Notes: a model not told the origin generated them from the sequence alone. A stretch of 43,113 bases of DNA from Chitinolyticbacter albus (GCF_024437655.1 NZ_JANBVF010000018.1:1-43113); one strand, 5' to 3'. Shown: positions 28,085-36,967, counted from the stretch's first letter. Numbers and translations are program-made.

Positions 28085-28365
28085 TCGCCTGTTTAGGCGG
28101 AGAAAGGCACGGCGGCGCTCCCTGGCCGATTCCCCCGCACGCTCTGCGCTTTTAGACAGACCGAGGCGTTACCACCGCGAGGGCGCCCCGCAGTCGCTCG
28201 TCCGTGGCACAGATGGCATCCCGCAGCACGAGCTGCCCCGGGGACACAACAGGATCCAAGATGCCACCATTCGTTTCCTGCTGTTTCCCGATCGCCGCAC
28301 CTACCGGGATGAAACCACCGGCAACAAGCTCTAGACTGGCGGCTTCAGCCAAGTCGGGAGCCGCC
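28085..28365. other. Non-coding stretch between PEBP gene and arsC, with a possible gene remnant
   Basis: With the hairpin before it, this gap leaves about 350 nt without a convincing gene. A minus-strand frame (28152-28379) reads in a protein-like way in part (ILDPVVSPGQLVLRDAICAT) but lacks a ribosome site and overlaps the arsC start. It may be a decayed gene fragment. Confidence 0.3.
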
Positions 28366-28722
28366 ATGCACGTCGTCATCTACCACAATCCGCGCTGCAG
28401 AAAATCGCGCGAGACCCTCGCCCTGCTGGGCGAGAACGGCGTCCAACCCGACGTCGTCGAATACCTCGCCACCCCGCCCGATGCCACCACGCTGGACCAT
28501 CTGCTGACGCTGCTGCAGCTGGAACCGCGCCAGCTGATGCGGCAGAAGGAAGACGAATTCGTCGCGCTGAATCTCGCAGATCCTGCGCTCGATCGCGCCG
28601 CGCTGATCGCTGCGATGGTGGCGCACCCCAGGCTGATCGAGCGCCCCATCGTGGTCGTCGACGGCAAGCGGGCCGCCCTCGGCCGACCGCCGGAACAGGT
28701 GCTGGCGCTGCTCGGTCGCTGA
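28366..28722 (+). CDS. arsC: Arsenate reductase, glutaredoxin-dependent ArsC type
   Basis: This 118-residue thioredoxin-fold protein begins MHVVIYHNPRCRKSRETLALL. The Cys in NPRCRKS corresponds to the catalytic Cys of E. coli-type ArsC, which reduces arsenate to arsenite using glutathione and glutaredoxin. Three Arg typical of the oxyanion pocket are seen in LMRQKEDEF, LIERPIVV and LGRPPEQV. The length fits the chromosomal YfgD/ArsC group (about 115-120), whose members are not all true arsenate reductases. No arsB or arsR gene is nearby, so an arsenic role is not certain. An upstream in-frame ATG at 28204 is rejected. Confidence 0.9.
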   Translation: MHVVIYHNPRCRKSRETLALLGENGVQPDVVEYLATPPDATTLDHLLTLLQLEPRQLMRQKEDEFVALNLADPALDRAALIAAMVAHPRLIERPIVVVDGKRAALGRPPEQVLALLGR

Positions 28723-28842
28723 ATGCCTTATCGCATCGCAGCGGCAATTCGTCGCCGCATGGCCTGTTTCGTCGCACGCCCGCAGACGGCTCGCCCGTCG
28801 CCGACCAGACTGCATCTCGTGATTGTTCAAGGAGCACACCTG

Positions 28843-29442
28843 ATGCACTACTTCCCCATGATCGGCGCAGCAACCCTCGCGGCGGCCCTGACCGCCCTCA
28901 ACGTCCAGGCGGACAGCCCATTGCCGGCGTCCTGGACATTCTGGCAACAAGGCAGCGGACACTTCGCCGCGGTGCTCGATCACCGCACTGCGTTGTCGAG
29001 TACCGGCGCGGTCCAGCTGCGCTACCTCGACGGCGATTCATCCAACAGCTTTGGCGCAGCCCACCAGGACGTGGATGCAGCACCTTTTCGCAGTCAACGC
29101 CTGCGCTTCTCGGCCAAGGTCAGAACTCAGGAAGTGCTCGGCTGGGCTGGGCTGTGGTTGCGCGTCACCGATGCCAATCAGCGCGTCGTTGCCTTCGAGA
29201 ACATGTTCACCCGCGGAATCAAACACAACGAGGACTGGGCTCGCCACGACATCGTGATGGACATCCCCGCCGCCGCTGCCCAGGTGCAATACGGCCTGAT
29301 CCTGAGTGGCAAGGGGGTGAGCTGGCTGGATGAGCCAGAGCTTGCCATCGTCGGTCGGGACGTCGCGCTCACGCGCATCCCCTGGGAGCCCACGTCCGGC
29401 GGCGCCTGGGTGGAAAGCCCTCCCGAGGAACCGGCGCCGTGA
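28843..29442 (+). CDS. Exported beta-sandwich-like protein, first of a tandem pair upstream of a LytTR system
   Basis: This 199-residue protein has a signal peptide ending near LNVQA-DSPLP, fixed by AGGAG 8 nt before the ATG. The mature part has SQRLRFSAKVRTQEVLGWAG, then GLWLRVTDANQRVVAFENM, DWARHDIVMDIPAAAAQVQYG and LILSGKGVSWLDEPELAIVG. This periodic pattern of short beta strands resembles a jelly-roll carbohydrate-binding-like domain seen at the C-terminus of some annotated transcriptional regulators. It shares the R-x-RFSA, AGLWLRV, DW-x-RH-x-V-x-DIP and G-x-GK-G-x-x-W-x-DE motifs with the next gene, so the two are paralogues. The C-terminus is Pro/Glu-rich. The ligand is unknown. Confidence 0.82.
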   Translation: MHYFPMIGAATLAAALTALNVQADSPLPASWTFWQQGSGHFAAVLDHRTALSSTGAVQLRYLDGDSSNSFGAAHQDVDAAPFRSQRLRFSAKVRTQEVLGWAGLWLRVTDANQRVVAFENMFTRGIKHNEDWARHDIVMDIPAAAAQVQYGLILSGKGVSWLDEPELAIVGRDVALTRIPWEPTSGGAWVESPPEEPAP

Positions 29443-29497
29443 TGCTGGCAGCGCACGTTTTATCGTGCCCCCCGGCATGGCGGCCGGGTGTGCCGCC

Positions 29498-30139
29498 ATG
29501 AACCCGGCCATCGTCCTGCTCGCTGCGATGCTGGCCTACCTTTTCACGACCGCATCAACCTGGCACAACACCGTCTTGCTTGCCCCCTGGACCAGCCGCG
29601 ATGTCGGTACCGCCCACTATGCAGCGCAAATCGATCATCGCAATGCACGCACCGGACCCGGGGCCAAAACGCTTTACTACCACGGTGGCGCCATCAGCCA
29701 GACGAGGGGTCTGTCCAGTCATGGCGTCATCGAACAGGTCATCTCGGCCCGCAAGTTCGCCGGGCAGCGCATCCGTTTCTCGGCGCAACTACGCAGCCGC
29801 GGCGCGGATGGCGCAGCCGGATTGTGGCTGCGGGTCGATCAGCAAGGTGGCCGTTGCCCGGTCTTCGATGACATGCGAGGCCGCCCGATTGTGAGCGACG
29901 GCGATTGGCAGCCACGTCACATCGTGCTCGACATCCCTTCCGATGCAGAGCGCATCAGTTTCGGGGCCTACCTTGCCGGCAAGGGCCAGCTTTGGATGGA
30001 TGAAGTGAAGTTCGAAATCGTGAACAAGAACGTCTCCCCCACACGCATCATCTCGCACGCCACCGGTGCCGCAGCGCGCAGCTACGCGCATAGCGCGAAG
30101 GGCTGGTTGCCCTGCGTGGATGGGCAAGGGAAGCACTGA
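29498..30139 (+). CDS. Membrane-anchored or exported paralogue of the preceding protein
   Basis: This 213-residue protein starts with a hydrophobic helix (MNPAIVLLAAMLAYLFTTAST) that may be a signal anchor. The domain is shared with its neighbour: GQRIRFSAQLRSRGADGAAG, GLWLRVDQQGG, RPIVSDGDWQPRHIVLDIPSDA and YLAGKGQLWMDEVKFEIV. An extra tail (ATGAAARSYAHSAKGWLPCVDG) is unique. No clear ribosome site was found; ATG at 29477 is also in frame. Its stop overlaps the start of the histidine kinase by one base, so the kinase is translationally coupled to it. The placement suggests a ligand-sensing or output role in that system. Confidence 0.8.
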   Translation: MNPAIVLLAAMLAYLFTTASTWHNTVLLAPWTSRDVGTAHYAAQIDHRNARTGPGAKTLYYHGGAISQTRGLSSHGVIEQVISARKFAGQRIRFSAQLRSRGADGAAGLWLRVDQQGGRCPVFDDMRGRPIVSDGDWQPRHIVLDIPSDAERISFGAYLAGKGQLWMDEVKFEIVNKNVSPTRIISHATGAAARSYAHSAKGWLPCVDGQGKH

Positions 30140-31188
30140 TGCAAACAACGACATCGGCCCTTCCCGGCATTCTCGGCAATTTCAGTCTGCGTACTTGCCT
30201 GATCAGCACCCTCCTCGCTGCGCTTTGCACCGCCATGGCCTGGTGGTATTTCGACGCCAGACTCTGGGCTGCAAGCTTCGTGCTGCTGCTGGGCGCGTGG
30301 CTGACTACCGGATTGGTGCTCAGCGCCCTGAGGGCCTGGGCAGGGCCTGATCCTGGCCTGCTGCCGGTCGGGCTCGTCGTCCTTACCGTCAATCTACTTG
30401 GCGCTGGGCTGGCCGCGACCGCCCACCAGACCATGGTGCAGGACGAGGCAGTGCGGCAATGGCCCTTCACATACACGTTCTGGGCTGCGGCACTCGCGGG
30501 CTGGCTCTGGCTGCTGCCCGGGCTGTGGCGCAGTCAACGTGTCGCCGTCGAGGCCAAACAGCAGCAACAGGCTCTGGCTCAGGCACGCGTCGAGCGGCTA
30601 TTGGCCGAAGCGGAATTACGCACGCTGCAGGCGCAGGTTGAACCGCATTTTCTCTACAACACGCTGGCCAATGCCCGCTATTTGACGCGGCATGATCCCG
30701 AGCGCGCGGGCATGATGCTCGATCACCTGATCGCCTATCTGCGGACCAGCCTGCCCGATTTACGCGGCCCTGTTTCCACGGTGGCGCGCGAGCTTCGGCT
30801 CGCCGAGCATTACCTCGCTATCATGGCGATCCGTATGGGTGAACGGCTCAGCTACCACGTTACCGCGCCGGAGCGGCTGCTGACGCATTCAATGCCGCCA
30901 CTGATGCTGGTCACCCTTGTCGAGAACGCGGTCAAGCACGGCATCGAGCCGAAGGCTGGCTGCGGTTGCATCGCCATCGGGATTTCGCAGGAAGACGGCA
31001 TGCTGACCGTCGAAGTCTGCGATGACGGCATGGGTATAGGCGAGCCCCTGGGAAGTGGGCTGGGGCTCGTCAACATCCATCAGCGCTTGGCTACGCTGTA
31101 TGGCGGTCGCGCCACGCTCTCGCTTTCACCCAGCCCCGGGGGCGGAACCCAGGCACGTATCCACTTGCCGCTGGAGCACAGCGCATGA
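30139..31188 (+). CDS. LytS/YehU-type sensor histidine kinase
   Basis: This 349-residue membrane kinase has four predicted helices (about 20-38, 43-63, 75-95 and 110-130) and almost no periplasmic domain. A cytoplasmic coiled coil (QQQQALAQARVERLLAEAEL) follows. The phospho-acceptor is His170 in VEPHFLYNTLANARY, the His_kinase (PF06580) signature. The ATP-binding domain has N263 in LVENAVKHG, DDGMGIG near 295-301 and GLGLVNIHQRL. It overlaps the exported protein gene by 1 nt and the response regulator gene by 4 nt (ATGA). With no large sensor domain of its own, it may depend on the two exported proteins for input. Confidence 0.93.
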   Translation: MQTTTSALPGILGNFSLRTCLISTLLAALCTAMAWWYFDARLWAASFVLLLGAWLTTGLVLSALRAWAGPDPGLLPVGLVVLTVNLLGAGLAATAHQTMVQDEAVRQWPFTYTFWAAALAGWLWLLPGLWRSQRVAVEAKQQQQALAQARVERLLAEAELRTLQAQVEPHFLYNTLANARYLTRHDPERAGMMLDHLIAYLRTSLPDLRGPVSTVARELRLAEHYLAIMAIRMGERLSYHVTAPERLLTHSMPPLMLVTLVENAVKHGIEPKAGCGCIAIGISQEDGMLTVEVCDDGMGIGEPLGSGLGLVNIHQRLATLYGGRATLSLSPSPGGGTQARIHLPLEHSA

Positions 31189-31922
31189 ACGCTCGCATCC
31201 TGATCGCCGACGACGAACCGCTGCTGCGGGCGCAAATGCGCGAAACGCTGGCGCAGCTCTGGCCGAATGCCCAGCTGGTCGGCGAGGCGGAAGACGGCCC
31301 CGGCGCACTAAGTCTCGCCAATACGTGTCAACCCGACATCGCCTTTCTCGACATCCGCATGCCGGGGCTGTCCGGGATCGACGTGGCAAGGGCCCTGTCC
31401 GGGCGTTGTCACGTGGTTTTCGTCACGGCCCACGATGAATACGCAGTCGCGGCCTTCGAGGAAGGCGCCGTCGACTACGTGCTCAAACCCGCAGATCCGG
31501 CCCGGCTGGCGCGCACGGTGACGCGCTTGCAGGACAAGATCAACACGCCGCCAGCGGACTTGACGCCCCTGCTGGCACGGCTCACGCCCATCGCCCAACG
31601 CGCCGCGACTTGGCTGCAAGCCTCCGTGGGCAATACCATCCATTTCATCACGCTTGCCGAAGTGATTTATTTCCAAGCCGAAGCCAAGTACACGAAGGTG
31701 GTGACCGACCGGCTGGAAGCGCACATCCGCAAGCCGATCAAGGAACTGGCTGCCGAACTTGGCAGCGACCGCTTCTGGCAGATACACCGCGGCACCCTGG
31801 TCGCGGTGGAGCGTATTGCAGCCGTGCAACGCCATGGCGACGCAATGCAACTGCTACTGCGCGATCACCCGACACGGCTCACAGTCAGCCAGGCCTACCA
31901 GCATTGCTTTCGATCGCAATGA
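31185..31922 (+). CDS. LytTR-type response regulator
   Basis: This 245-residue regulator has a receiver domain (1-115): acidic pocket Asp9/Asp10, phospho-acceptor Asp56 in AFLDIRMPG, Thr81 in FVTAHDEYA and Lys101 in YVLKPAD. A LytTR DNA-binding domain (about 145-245) follows, with FITLAEVIYFQAEAKYTKVVT and FWQIHRGTLVAVERIAAV. It should be phosphorylated by the coupled LytS-type kinase and activate nearby promoters. The ATG overlaps the kinase stop by 4 nt. LytTR domains bind direct repeats spaced by about 12 nt; none stood out upstream of 28843. Confidence 0.95.
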   Translation: MNARILIADDEPLLRAQMRETLAQLWPNAQLVGEAEDGPGALSLANTCQPDIAFLDIRMPGLSGIDVARALSGRCHVVFVTAHDEYAVAAFEEGAVDYVLKPADPARLARTVTRLQDKINTPPADLTPLLARLTPIAQRAATWLQASVGNTIHFITLAEVIYFQAEAKYTKVVTDRLEAHIRKPIKELAAELGSDRFWQIHRGTLVAVERIAAVQRHGDAMQLLLRDHPTRLTVSQAYQHCFRSQ

Positions 31923-32005
31923 GCGAACTCCCGAGCATGTGGCCTGCAGCAAACGATTCAGCCTAAGCATGACGGCTAAGGCATCGAACTTGAGATGTAG
32001 TCTTG

Positions 32006-32070
32006 GCGCCAGCGGCGCAGAGTTTAGATACCGGTTCCGCCCGGCAACCAAAACCCCGCGCCGCTGGCGC
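32006..32070. repeat. Perfect 13-bp inverted repeat upstream of the GFA-family gene
   Basis: GCGCCAGCGGCGC (32006-32018) and GCGCCGCTGGCGC (32058-32070) form a perfect stem around a 39-nt loop. It ends 7 nt before the GFA-family ATG, where it could sequester the translation start. It also lies 84 nt after the response regulator stop, and the lack of a T-run argues against a simple terminator. Confidence 0.6.
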
Positions 32071-32077
32071 TGACACG

Positions 32078-32497
32078 ATGAAACCAGCCATGACTCCAAC
32101 TGCGCCGCCCTACCACGGCAGCTGCCTGTGCAGCGGCGTGAAATACCAAGTCACCGCCGCAATCCGCGCGGTATCGCATTGCCATTGCACGATGTGTCGC
32201 AAGGCGCACGGCGCCGCTTTTGGCAGCTACGGCAGCGTGCCAGGCGACGCCCATGTTTTCATCGCGGGTGAGGAGCTGCTGCGACGTTATGCCTCATCCG
32301 CCCAGGCCACGCGGACGTTCTGCTCGGTCTGCGGCTCGCCCATGCTGTGGCAGGGCAAGGGCCACTACGCGGATTGGGTGTCGTTTCCGCTCAGTACCCT
32401 CGATACGCCCTACCTCGCGCCGAAGCAAAAACACATCCACACCGCCTCAAAGGCGCCTTGGTACGACATCGCCGACCATTGGCCACAGTCCATGTAA
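32078..32497 (+). CDS. GFA/CENP-V family zinc-binding protein
   Basis: This 139-residue protein is related to glutathione-dependent formaldehyde-activating enzyme (GFA). The two zinc sites are visible: GSCLCSGVKYQV, SHCHCTMCRKAHG and TFCSVCGSPM. The family is small and usually of unknown substrate; the glutathione-formaldehyde role holds only for a few members. No ribosome site is obvious. The ATG at 32078 and another in frame at 32090 are both possible, and a strong stem-loop ends 7 nt upstream. Its neighbours do not suggest a pathway. Confidence 0.88.
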   Translation: MKPAMTPTAPPYHGSCLCSGVKYQVTAAIRAVSHCHCTMCRKAHGAAFGSYGSVPGDAHVFIAGEELLRRYASSAQATRTFCSVCGSPMLWQGKGHYADWVSFPLSTLDTPYLAPKQKHIHTASKAPWYDIADHWPQSM

Positions 32498-32580
32498 TGA
32501 CCGAGCCCTCAAAGCCAAACATCGATGGCGCGATCAGTCGCTGAGCACCGGCCTGCCCCATCGGGCTGTGCGCACTGCGG

Positions 32581-33270
32581 CTATCCCCGCCGGCAACTCC
32601 GAATGTAATCAAGTCGCGGAAACTCACGCTTCAGGTAGTTGGCGCCATCGGCTGCGGTGATGCGCGCCGGGTCCGGGCCCTTGCCCCAGGGCGGCATGTC
32701 GCCGTATTCGGTGTTGAGCTGCGCCACCGTAGCCAGCGTGTCGGGCGTGACGGTGCCGATCGGCGTCTCCCACGCGGCCTTGCCGAGCGCGTCCACCGTT
32801 GCGCCCAGCGTGATGAAGAGATGGCTGGAGCGGCTGTTGGCGCCGCCGCCGGCAAAGCTCACATAGCCCTGGCGGAACGGCAGTGGGGCCTGGCCCGGCG
32901 TGTCGTCGGTGATGGTCGGGTAGTCGCGCCCGCCCGGCTTGTAGCCGAACTGGCACAGGAAACCGGCCACGCAGCGGAACAACGGCATGTCGTTGAAATG
33001 ACCGTCGTCGACCAGCTGCAGGAAGCGCTCAGCCCCCTTGGGGCTCCACTCCGGCTTGACCGCGATATCGAGCGGGCCACGCGTGGTGTCGCAACGCACG
33101 GTGATTGCGCTGTTGCTGGCGGTCGCTGACGAAGCTTGAGGCGTTACTGCAGGCTTGGCAGCCGTTGCGGCCACGGTGCTGGGCTGCGCCTGTGATGGAC
33201 TACCCGCGTCCAGATTGGCGTAGTACCAGCCGGCCGCCAGCAGCAGCGCAGCAATGACGATCCACTTCAT
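32581..33270 (-). CDS. Cyclophilin-type peptidyl-prolyl isomerase, membrane-anchored or exported
   Basis: The 229-residue product has an N-terminal hydrophobic helix (MKWIVIAALLLAAGWYYANL) and an Ala/Ser/Thr-rich linker to about residue 55. A cyclophilin domain follows with TTRGPLDIAVKPEWSPKGAERFLQLV, FRCVAGFLCQFGYKPGG and SSHLFITLG. The catalytic Arg in LFRCVAGF is kept, but the QGGD motif of classical cyclophilins reads QFGY, so the enzyme is divergent. It should work in the periplasm, probably anchored. GGAG 7 nt upstream fixes the ATG at 33270. An in-frame TTG/ATG extension to 33348 is rejected. Confidence 0.9.
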   Translation of the reverse strand: MKWIVIAALLLAAGWYYANLDAGSPSQAQPSTVAATAAKPAVTPQASSATASNSAITVRCDTTRGPLDIAVKPEWSPKGAERFLQLVDDGHFNDMPLFRCVAGFLCQFGYKPGGRDYPTITDDTPGQAPLPFRQGYVSFAGGGANSRSSHLFITLGATVDALGKAAWETPIGTVTPDTLATVAQLNTEYGDMPPWGKGPDPARITAADGANYLKREFPRLDYIRSCRRG

Positions 33271-33486
33271 GTTTGCTCCATCCGGGGTCACGGCATCTAG
33301 TTGGCCGAGTGTGGGCGACAGCCTGCCCGTGCCGCTGCAACCCGGCAAGCATCACTATCAGCGGTTGTTGCGCGGAGCCGGCGGCAACGCGCCGGGCCGG
33401 TGCCGCGCGCAGACACAAGGCGGCGTCGCGCGGCGGCCAGGAAACGCTTTATGCTGCAGCCCTGCCCGCTACCCTTGGCCAACGCC

Positions 33487-35253
33487 ATGCATCCGCTGAA
33501 GAAACTGTTCGATCACGCCCGCCAGTACCGCCGCAACGCCTGGCGCGCCAGCGCCTATTCGGCGATCAACAAGCTGTTCGACATCCTGCCCGAGGTACTG
33601 ATCGGCGTGGCGGTGGACGTGGTGATCAGCCGCGAGGCGTCGTTCCTTGCCAAGTTGGGCGTCGTCGATGCGGGCCAGCAATTGCTGCTGCTGGGCGCAC
33701 TGACCGTGCTGATCTGGGGGGGCGAGTCGTTGTTCGAATTCCTCTACACCCGCGAATGGCGCAACCTGGCGCAGAACCTGCAGCACAGCCTGCGGCTGGA
33801 GGCGTATGCCCACGTGCAACGGCTGGAACTGGCGTGGTTCGAGAACCGCTCCAGCGGCAAGCTCTTGTCGGTGATGAACGACGACATCAACCAGATGGAG
33901 CGCTTTCTCAACAGCGGCGCCAGCGCCATCCTGCAGGTGCTGGTGTCGTCCGTGCTGGTGTCGGCCATCTTCTTCGCGCTGGCGCCCAAGCTGGCGCTGA
34001 TCGCGCTCGCGCCGGTGCCCTTCATCCTGATCGGCGCCTTCTGGTTCCAGCGGCGACTGGCGCCGCGCTATGCCGCGGTGCGCGAGGCCGCCGGCGCGAT
34101 CAACGGCCGCATCAACAACAATCTGCACGGCATCGCCACCATCAAGAGCTATGCCGCCGAGGATTTCGAGACCGCCCACGTGCGCGCGGCGAGCGAGGAC
34201 TACGTACGCACCAACGCCGCGGCGATCGCGCTATCCGCCGCCATCACCCCGGTGATCCGCATGGCCATTCTGGCGGGCTTCGTCGTCACCCTCGTCTACG
34301 GCGGCTGGCTGGCGCTCGCGGGCGAGATCGCCGTTGGCAGCTACAGCGTGCTGGTGTTCCTCACCCAGCGCCTGCTGTGGCCGTTCACGGGCCTTGCCGA
34401 GATCGCCGATCTTTACCAGCGCTCGATGGCATCGATCACCCGGGTACTCGATCTGGTACAGACGCCCATCGCCATCCCCTATGCCGGGGCCGCGCTGCCG
34501 CACGCGGCAGTGCACGGCCAGATCCGCTTCGAGGGGATCCAGTTCGGTTACGACGCACAGCAGCAAACGCTCGCCGGCATCGACCTCACCTTGCCAGCCG
34601 GCGCCACCATCGGCTTCGTCGGCAGCACGGGTTCGGGCAAGAGCACGTTGATCAAGCTGCTGCTGCGCTTTTACACGCCGCAACAGGGGCGCATCCTGCT
34701 CGATGGCAGCGACATCGCCGGCCTCGCGCTGCAGGATTTGCGCCGCGCCGTCGGCTACGTGGCGCAGGAACCCTTCCTCACCGACGGCAGCATTGCCGAC
34801 AACATCGGCTACGGCGTGCCGGATGCGAGCGAGGCCGACATCGAAGCCGCCGCGCGCGCGGCCGAGGTGCACGACTTCATTGCTGGCTTGCCACAAGGCT
34901 ACGCCACACCGGTGGGCGAACGCGGCCAGAAGCTGTCCGGCGGACAGCGCCAGCGCATTGCGCTCGCGCGCGCCATCCTCAAGAACCCCCCCATCCTGGT
35001 GCTGGACGAGGCCACCAGCGCCGTCGACAACGAAACCGAGGCCGCCATTCAGCGCTCGCTGTTGCACGTGGCGCGCGGCCGCACCACGCTGGTGATCGCG
35101 CACCGGCTATCCACCGTGCGCCATGCCGACATGATCCATGTGCTGGAACAAGGCCGCATCGTCGAATCAGGCACGCACGACGAGCTACTGGAGATGGGCG
35201 GCGCCTACGCCGCGCTGTGGCGATTGCAGACCGGCGAAAGCCTGGAGGCCTGA
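33487..35253 (+). CDS. ABC transporter, fused permease and ATPase (MsbA type)
   Basis: This 588-residue half-transporter has six membrane helices (about 20-300) and an ATPase domain. The ATPase has Walker [11 protein letters not shown]-loop [10 protein letters not shown], signature [14 protein letters not shown], Walker [13 protein letters not shown] and H-loop VIAHRLST. It should dimerise and export a lipid, peptide or drug. The ATG at 33487 ([17 protein letters not shown]) fits the family. An in-frame ATG at 33451 has a better ribosome site (AGGA, 8 nt) and would add 12 residues. Substrate cannot be told from sequence, and no partner gene is adjacent. Confidence 0.93.
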   Translation: MHPLKKLFDHARQYRRNAWRASAYSAINKLFDILPEVLIGVAVDVVISREASFLAKLGVVDAGQQLLLLGALTVLIWGGESLFEFLYTREWRNLAQNLQHSLRLEAYAHVQRLELAWFENRSSGKLLSVMNDDINQMERFLNSGASAILQVLVSSVLVSAIFFALAPKLALIALAPVPFILIGAFWFQRRLAPRYAAVREAAGAINGRINNNLHGIATIKSYAAEDFETAHVRAASEDYVRTNAAAIALSAAITPVIRMAILAGFVVTLVYGGWLALAGEIAVGSYSVLVFLTQRLLWPFTGLAEIADLYQRSMASITRVLDLVQTPIAIPYAGAALPHAAVHGQIRFEGIQFGYDAQQQTLAGIDLTLPAGATIGFVGSTGSGKSTLIKLLLRFYTPQQGRILLDGSDIAGLALQDLRRAVGYVAQEPFLTDGSIADNIGYGVPDASEADIEAAARAAEVHDFIAGLPQGYATPVGERGQKLSGGQRQRIALARAILKNPPILVLDEATSAVDNETEAAIQRSLLHVARGRTTLVIAHRLSTVRHADMIHVLEQGRIVESGTHDELLEMGGAYAALWRLQTGESLEA

Positions 35254-35337
35254 AGCCCGGAGCGCCGATTCGGGTAACCATGAACACCGCCCAGCCACCC
35301 GGCTTCGATGCAGACACCCACCAGACAACCGCTTTCG

Positions 35338-35676
35338 ATGAATCACCTCAGCTTTGTACAAGGCGGATGTGTCGTCTTGAGAATCGACGTCCCCCCCGGC
35401 ACGCGCCTGATTGATGTCATCCGCCAGGAAACGCGGCGAGGATCGCTATCGCTGCCGTGGCGCTGCGCCCAGGGTACGTGCGGCGCCTGCGTGCTCAAAC
35501 TTTCCAGATCCCAGGGTCCGTCCCCGCCGGTGGTGCTTGGCCGACTCGAGCGCAATGTGCTGATCCGGCAAGGGCAGCTGCCTGCGGATGCACCGCTGGA
35601 ACAACCCGATACGCCGGCTACGCCGCGTCTTGCATGCCATGTCGCCGTCGATAGCGACCTGATTGTTTATTTCTAA
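35338..35676 (+). CDS. Plant-type [2Fe-2S] ferredoxin
   Basis: This 112-residue electron-transfer protein has Cys43, Cys48, Cys51 and Cys100 (WRCAQGTCGACVLKL and LACHV), the CX4CX2C...C spacing of plant-type [2Fe-2S] ferredoxins. It stands alone, with no reductase fused or next to it. The ATG choice is open: 35308 is also in frame, and neither has a good ribosome site. It follows the ABC exporter and precedes the sulfate-binding-protein gene, but an AT-rich promoter region separates it from the latter. Its partner oxygenase or reductase is unknown. Confidence 0.88.
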   Translation: MNHLSFVQGGCVVLRIDVPPGTRLIDVIRQETRRGSLSLPWRCAQGTCGACVLKLSRSQGPSPPVVLGRLERNVLIRQGQLPADAPLEQPDTPATPRLACHVAVDSDLIVYF

Positions 35677-35775
35677 AATTTATATAAAAACAAAATATCG
35701 GTATTTCACAGAATATAAAGCGCGCTGCCACACTGCATCCTGTCTCGATTCCGCATCGCCCCAGGGAGCATAACA
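35677..35775 (+). promoter_or_regulatory. AT-rich promoter region of the sulfate-binding-protein gene
   Basis: A strongly AT-rich tract (35677-35719) stands out against GC-rich surroundings. It includes AAAATATCGGTATTT (35692-35706) and a possible -10 TATAAA (35714-35719). A similar box, AAAAATCGGTCTTT, occurs before ssuE. The pattern is consistent with a CysB/Cbl-type LysR activator site, but the factor is inferred. Confidence 0.5.
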
Positions 35776-36783
35776 ATGTCACTGCGCCAAACCGTCCTCG
35801 CTGTCACCCTCGCCCTCACCGCCGCCAGCGGCTGGGCCGCCTCTGTCGAACTCCTGAACGTGTCGTACGATCCGACCCGCGAGCTCTACCAGGACTACAA
35901 CAAGGCCTTCGCCAAGTACTGGAAGGCCAAAACCGGTGACGATGTCACCATCCGCCAATCGCACGGCGGCTCGGGCAAGCAGGCACGCTCGGTGCTCGAT
36001 GGCCTGGAAGCCGACGTGGTCACGCTGGCGCTGGCCTACGACATCGACGAGCTGAACGAGAAAGGCAAGCTCCTGACACCCGACTGGCAGAAGAAGCTGC
36101 CGGACAACGCCAGCCCCTACACCTCGACCATCGTGTTCCTGGTGCGCAAGGGCAACCCCAAGAACATCAAGGACTGGAACGACCTCGTCCGCTCGGACGT
36201 GAAGGTGATCACCCCCAACCCCAAGACCAGCGGCGGTGCGCGCTGGAACTACCTGGCGGCCTGGGGCTATGCGCTCAAGCAACCGGGCGGCAACGATGCC
36301 AAGGCGCGCGAATTCCTCGCCAAGATCTTCAAGAACGTGCCGGTGCTCGATACCGGTGCCCGCGGCTCGACGGTGACCTTCACCCAGCGCGGCCAGGGCG
36401 ACGTGCTGCTGGCCTGGGAAAACGAAGCGGTGCTGTCGATCAAGGAATTCGGTCCGGACAAGTTCGACATCGTCGCGCCGTCCCTGTCGATCAAGGCCGA
36501 ACCGCCGGTTGCCCTCGTCGACAAGGTGGTCGACAAGAAGGGCACCCGCAAGGTGGCCGAGGAATACCTGAAGTATCTGTACTCGCCGGAAGGCCAGGAA
36601 ATCGCCGCGCAGAACTACTACCGCCCGATCGACAAGACCATCTACGCCAAGTACGCCAAGCAGTTCCCGAACGTGAAGCTGTTCGATATCGACGACGTGT
36701 TCGGTGGCTGGGGTAAGGCGCAGAAGACCCACTTCGGTGATGGCGGAGTATTCGACCAGATCCAGGCCGCCAACGCCAAATAA
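35776..36783 (+). CDS. sbp: Periplasmic sulfate-binding protein
   Basis: This 335-residue substrate-binding protein of the sulfate/thiosulfate ABC importer has a signal peptide ([22 protein letters not shown]) and a type II periplasmic-binding fold. Conserved motifs include [52 protein letters not shown] and [13 protein letters not shown], which together form the sulfate pocket. GGGAG lies about 8 nt before the ATG. The usual cysT, cysW and cysA genes are not adjacent and must lie elsewhere. An AT-rich regulated promoter lies upstream, which suggests induction by sulfur limitation. Confidence 0.97.
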   Translation: MSLRQTVLAVTLALTAASGWAASVELLNVSYDPTRELYQDYNKAFAKYWKAKTGDDVTIRQSHGGSGKQARSVLDGLEADVVTLALAYDIDELNEKGKLLTPDWQKKLPDNASPYTSTIVFLVRKGNPKNIKDWNDLVRSDVKVITPNPKTSGGARWNYLAAWGYALKQPGGNDAKAREFLAKIFKNVPVLDTGARGSTVTFTQRGQGDVLLAWENEAVLSIKEFGPDKFDIVAPSLSIKAEPPVALVDKVVDKKGTRKVAEEYLKYLYSPEGQEIAAQNYYRPIDKTIYAKYAKQFPNVKLFDIDDVFGGWGKAQKTHFGDGGVFDQIQAANAK

Positions 36784-36967
36784 AGGGAATCGGCTGCGCA
36801 ATCCGCCCGCAGCGTCGGGGGCTCCGCGCCATCCTCACGTACATCCAGTACGTTCCGGTGGCTGTGGTGCCTCCTCCTCACGGTCGGATCGCTCGCTCGA
36901 TTCGAACTGTCCGCTGATCACTGCTGCGAGTTCCAGCAACCGCGGCATCATCCTCAGGAGTATCGAC
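36784..36967. other. Gap between sbp and peroxiredoxin, with a small palindrome
   Basis: The gap holds ACGTAC-ATCCA-GTACGT (36837-36853), a 6-bp inverted repeat, within a run that resembles dispersed intergenic repeats of Neisseriales. No intrinsic terminator with a T-run was seen. GGAG about 9 nt before 36968 serves the peroxiredoxin gene. Confidence 0.4.

Noticed and set aside
28152-28379. Minus-strand 75-residue frame before arsC
   Set aside because: Parts look protein-like, but there is no ribosome site, no known domain, and it overlaps the arsC start; at most a gene remnant.
33273-35414. 713-residue plus-strand frame overlapping the ABC transporter
   Set aside because: Arg-rich translation in a shifted frame; the true frame has all ABC motifs.
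35280-35414. Small frame starting MNTAQPPGF before the ferredoxin
   Set aside because: It overlaps the ferredoxin in another frame and shows no recognisable sequence.
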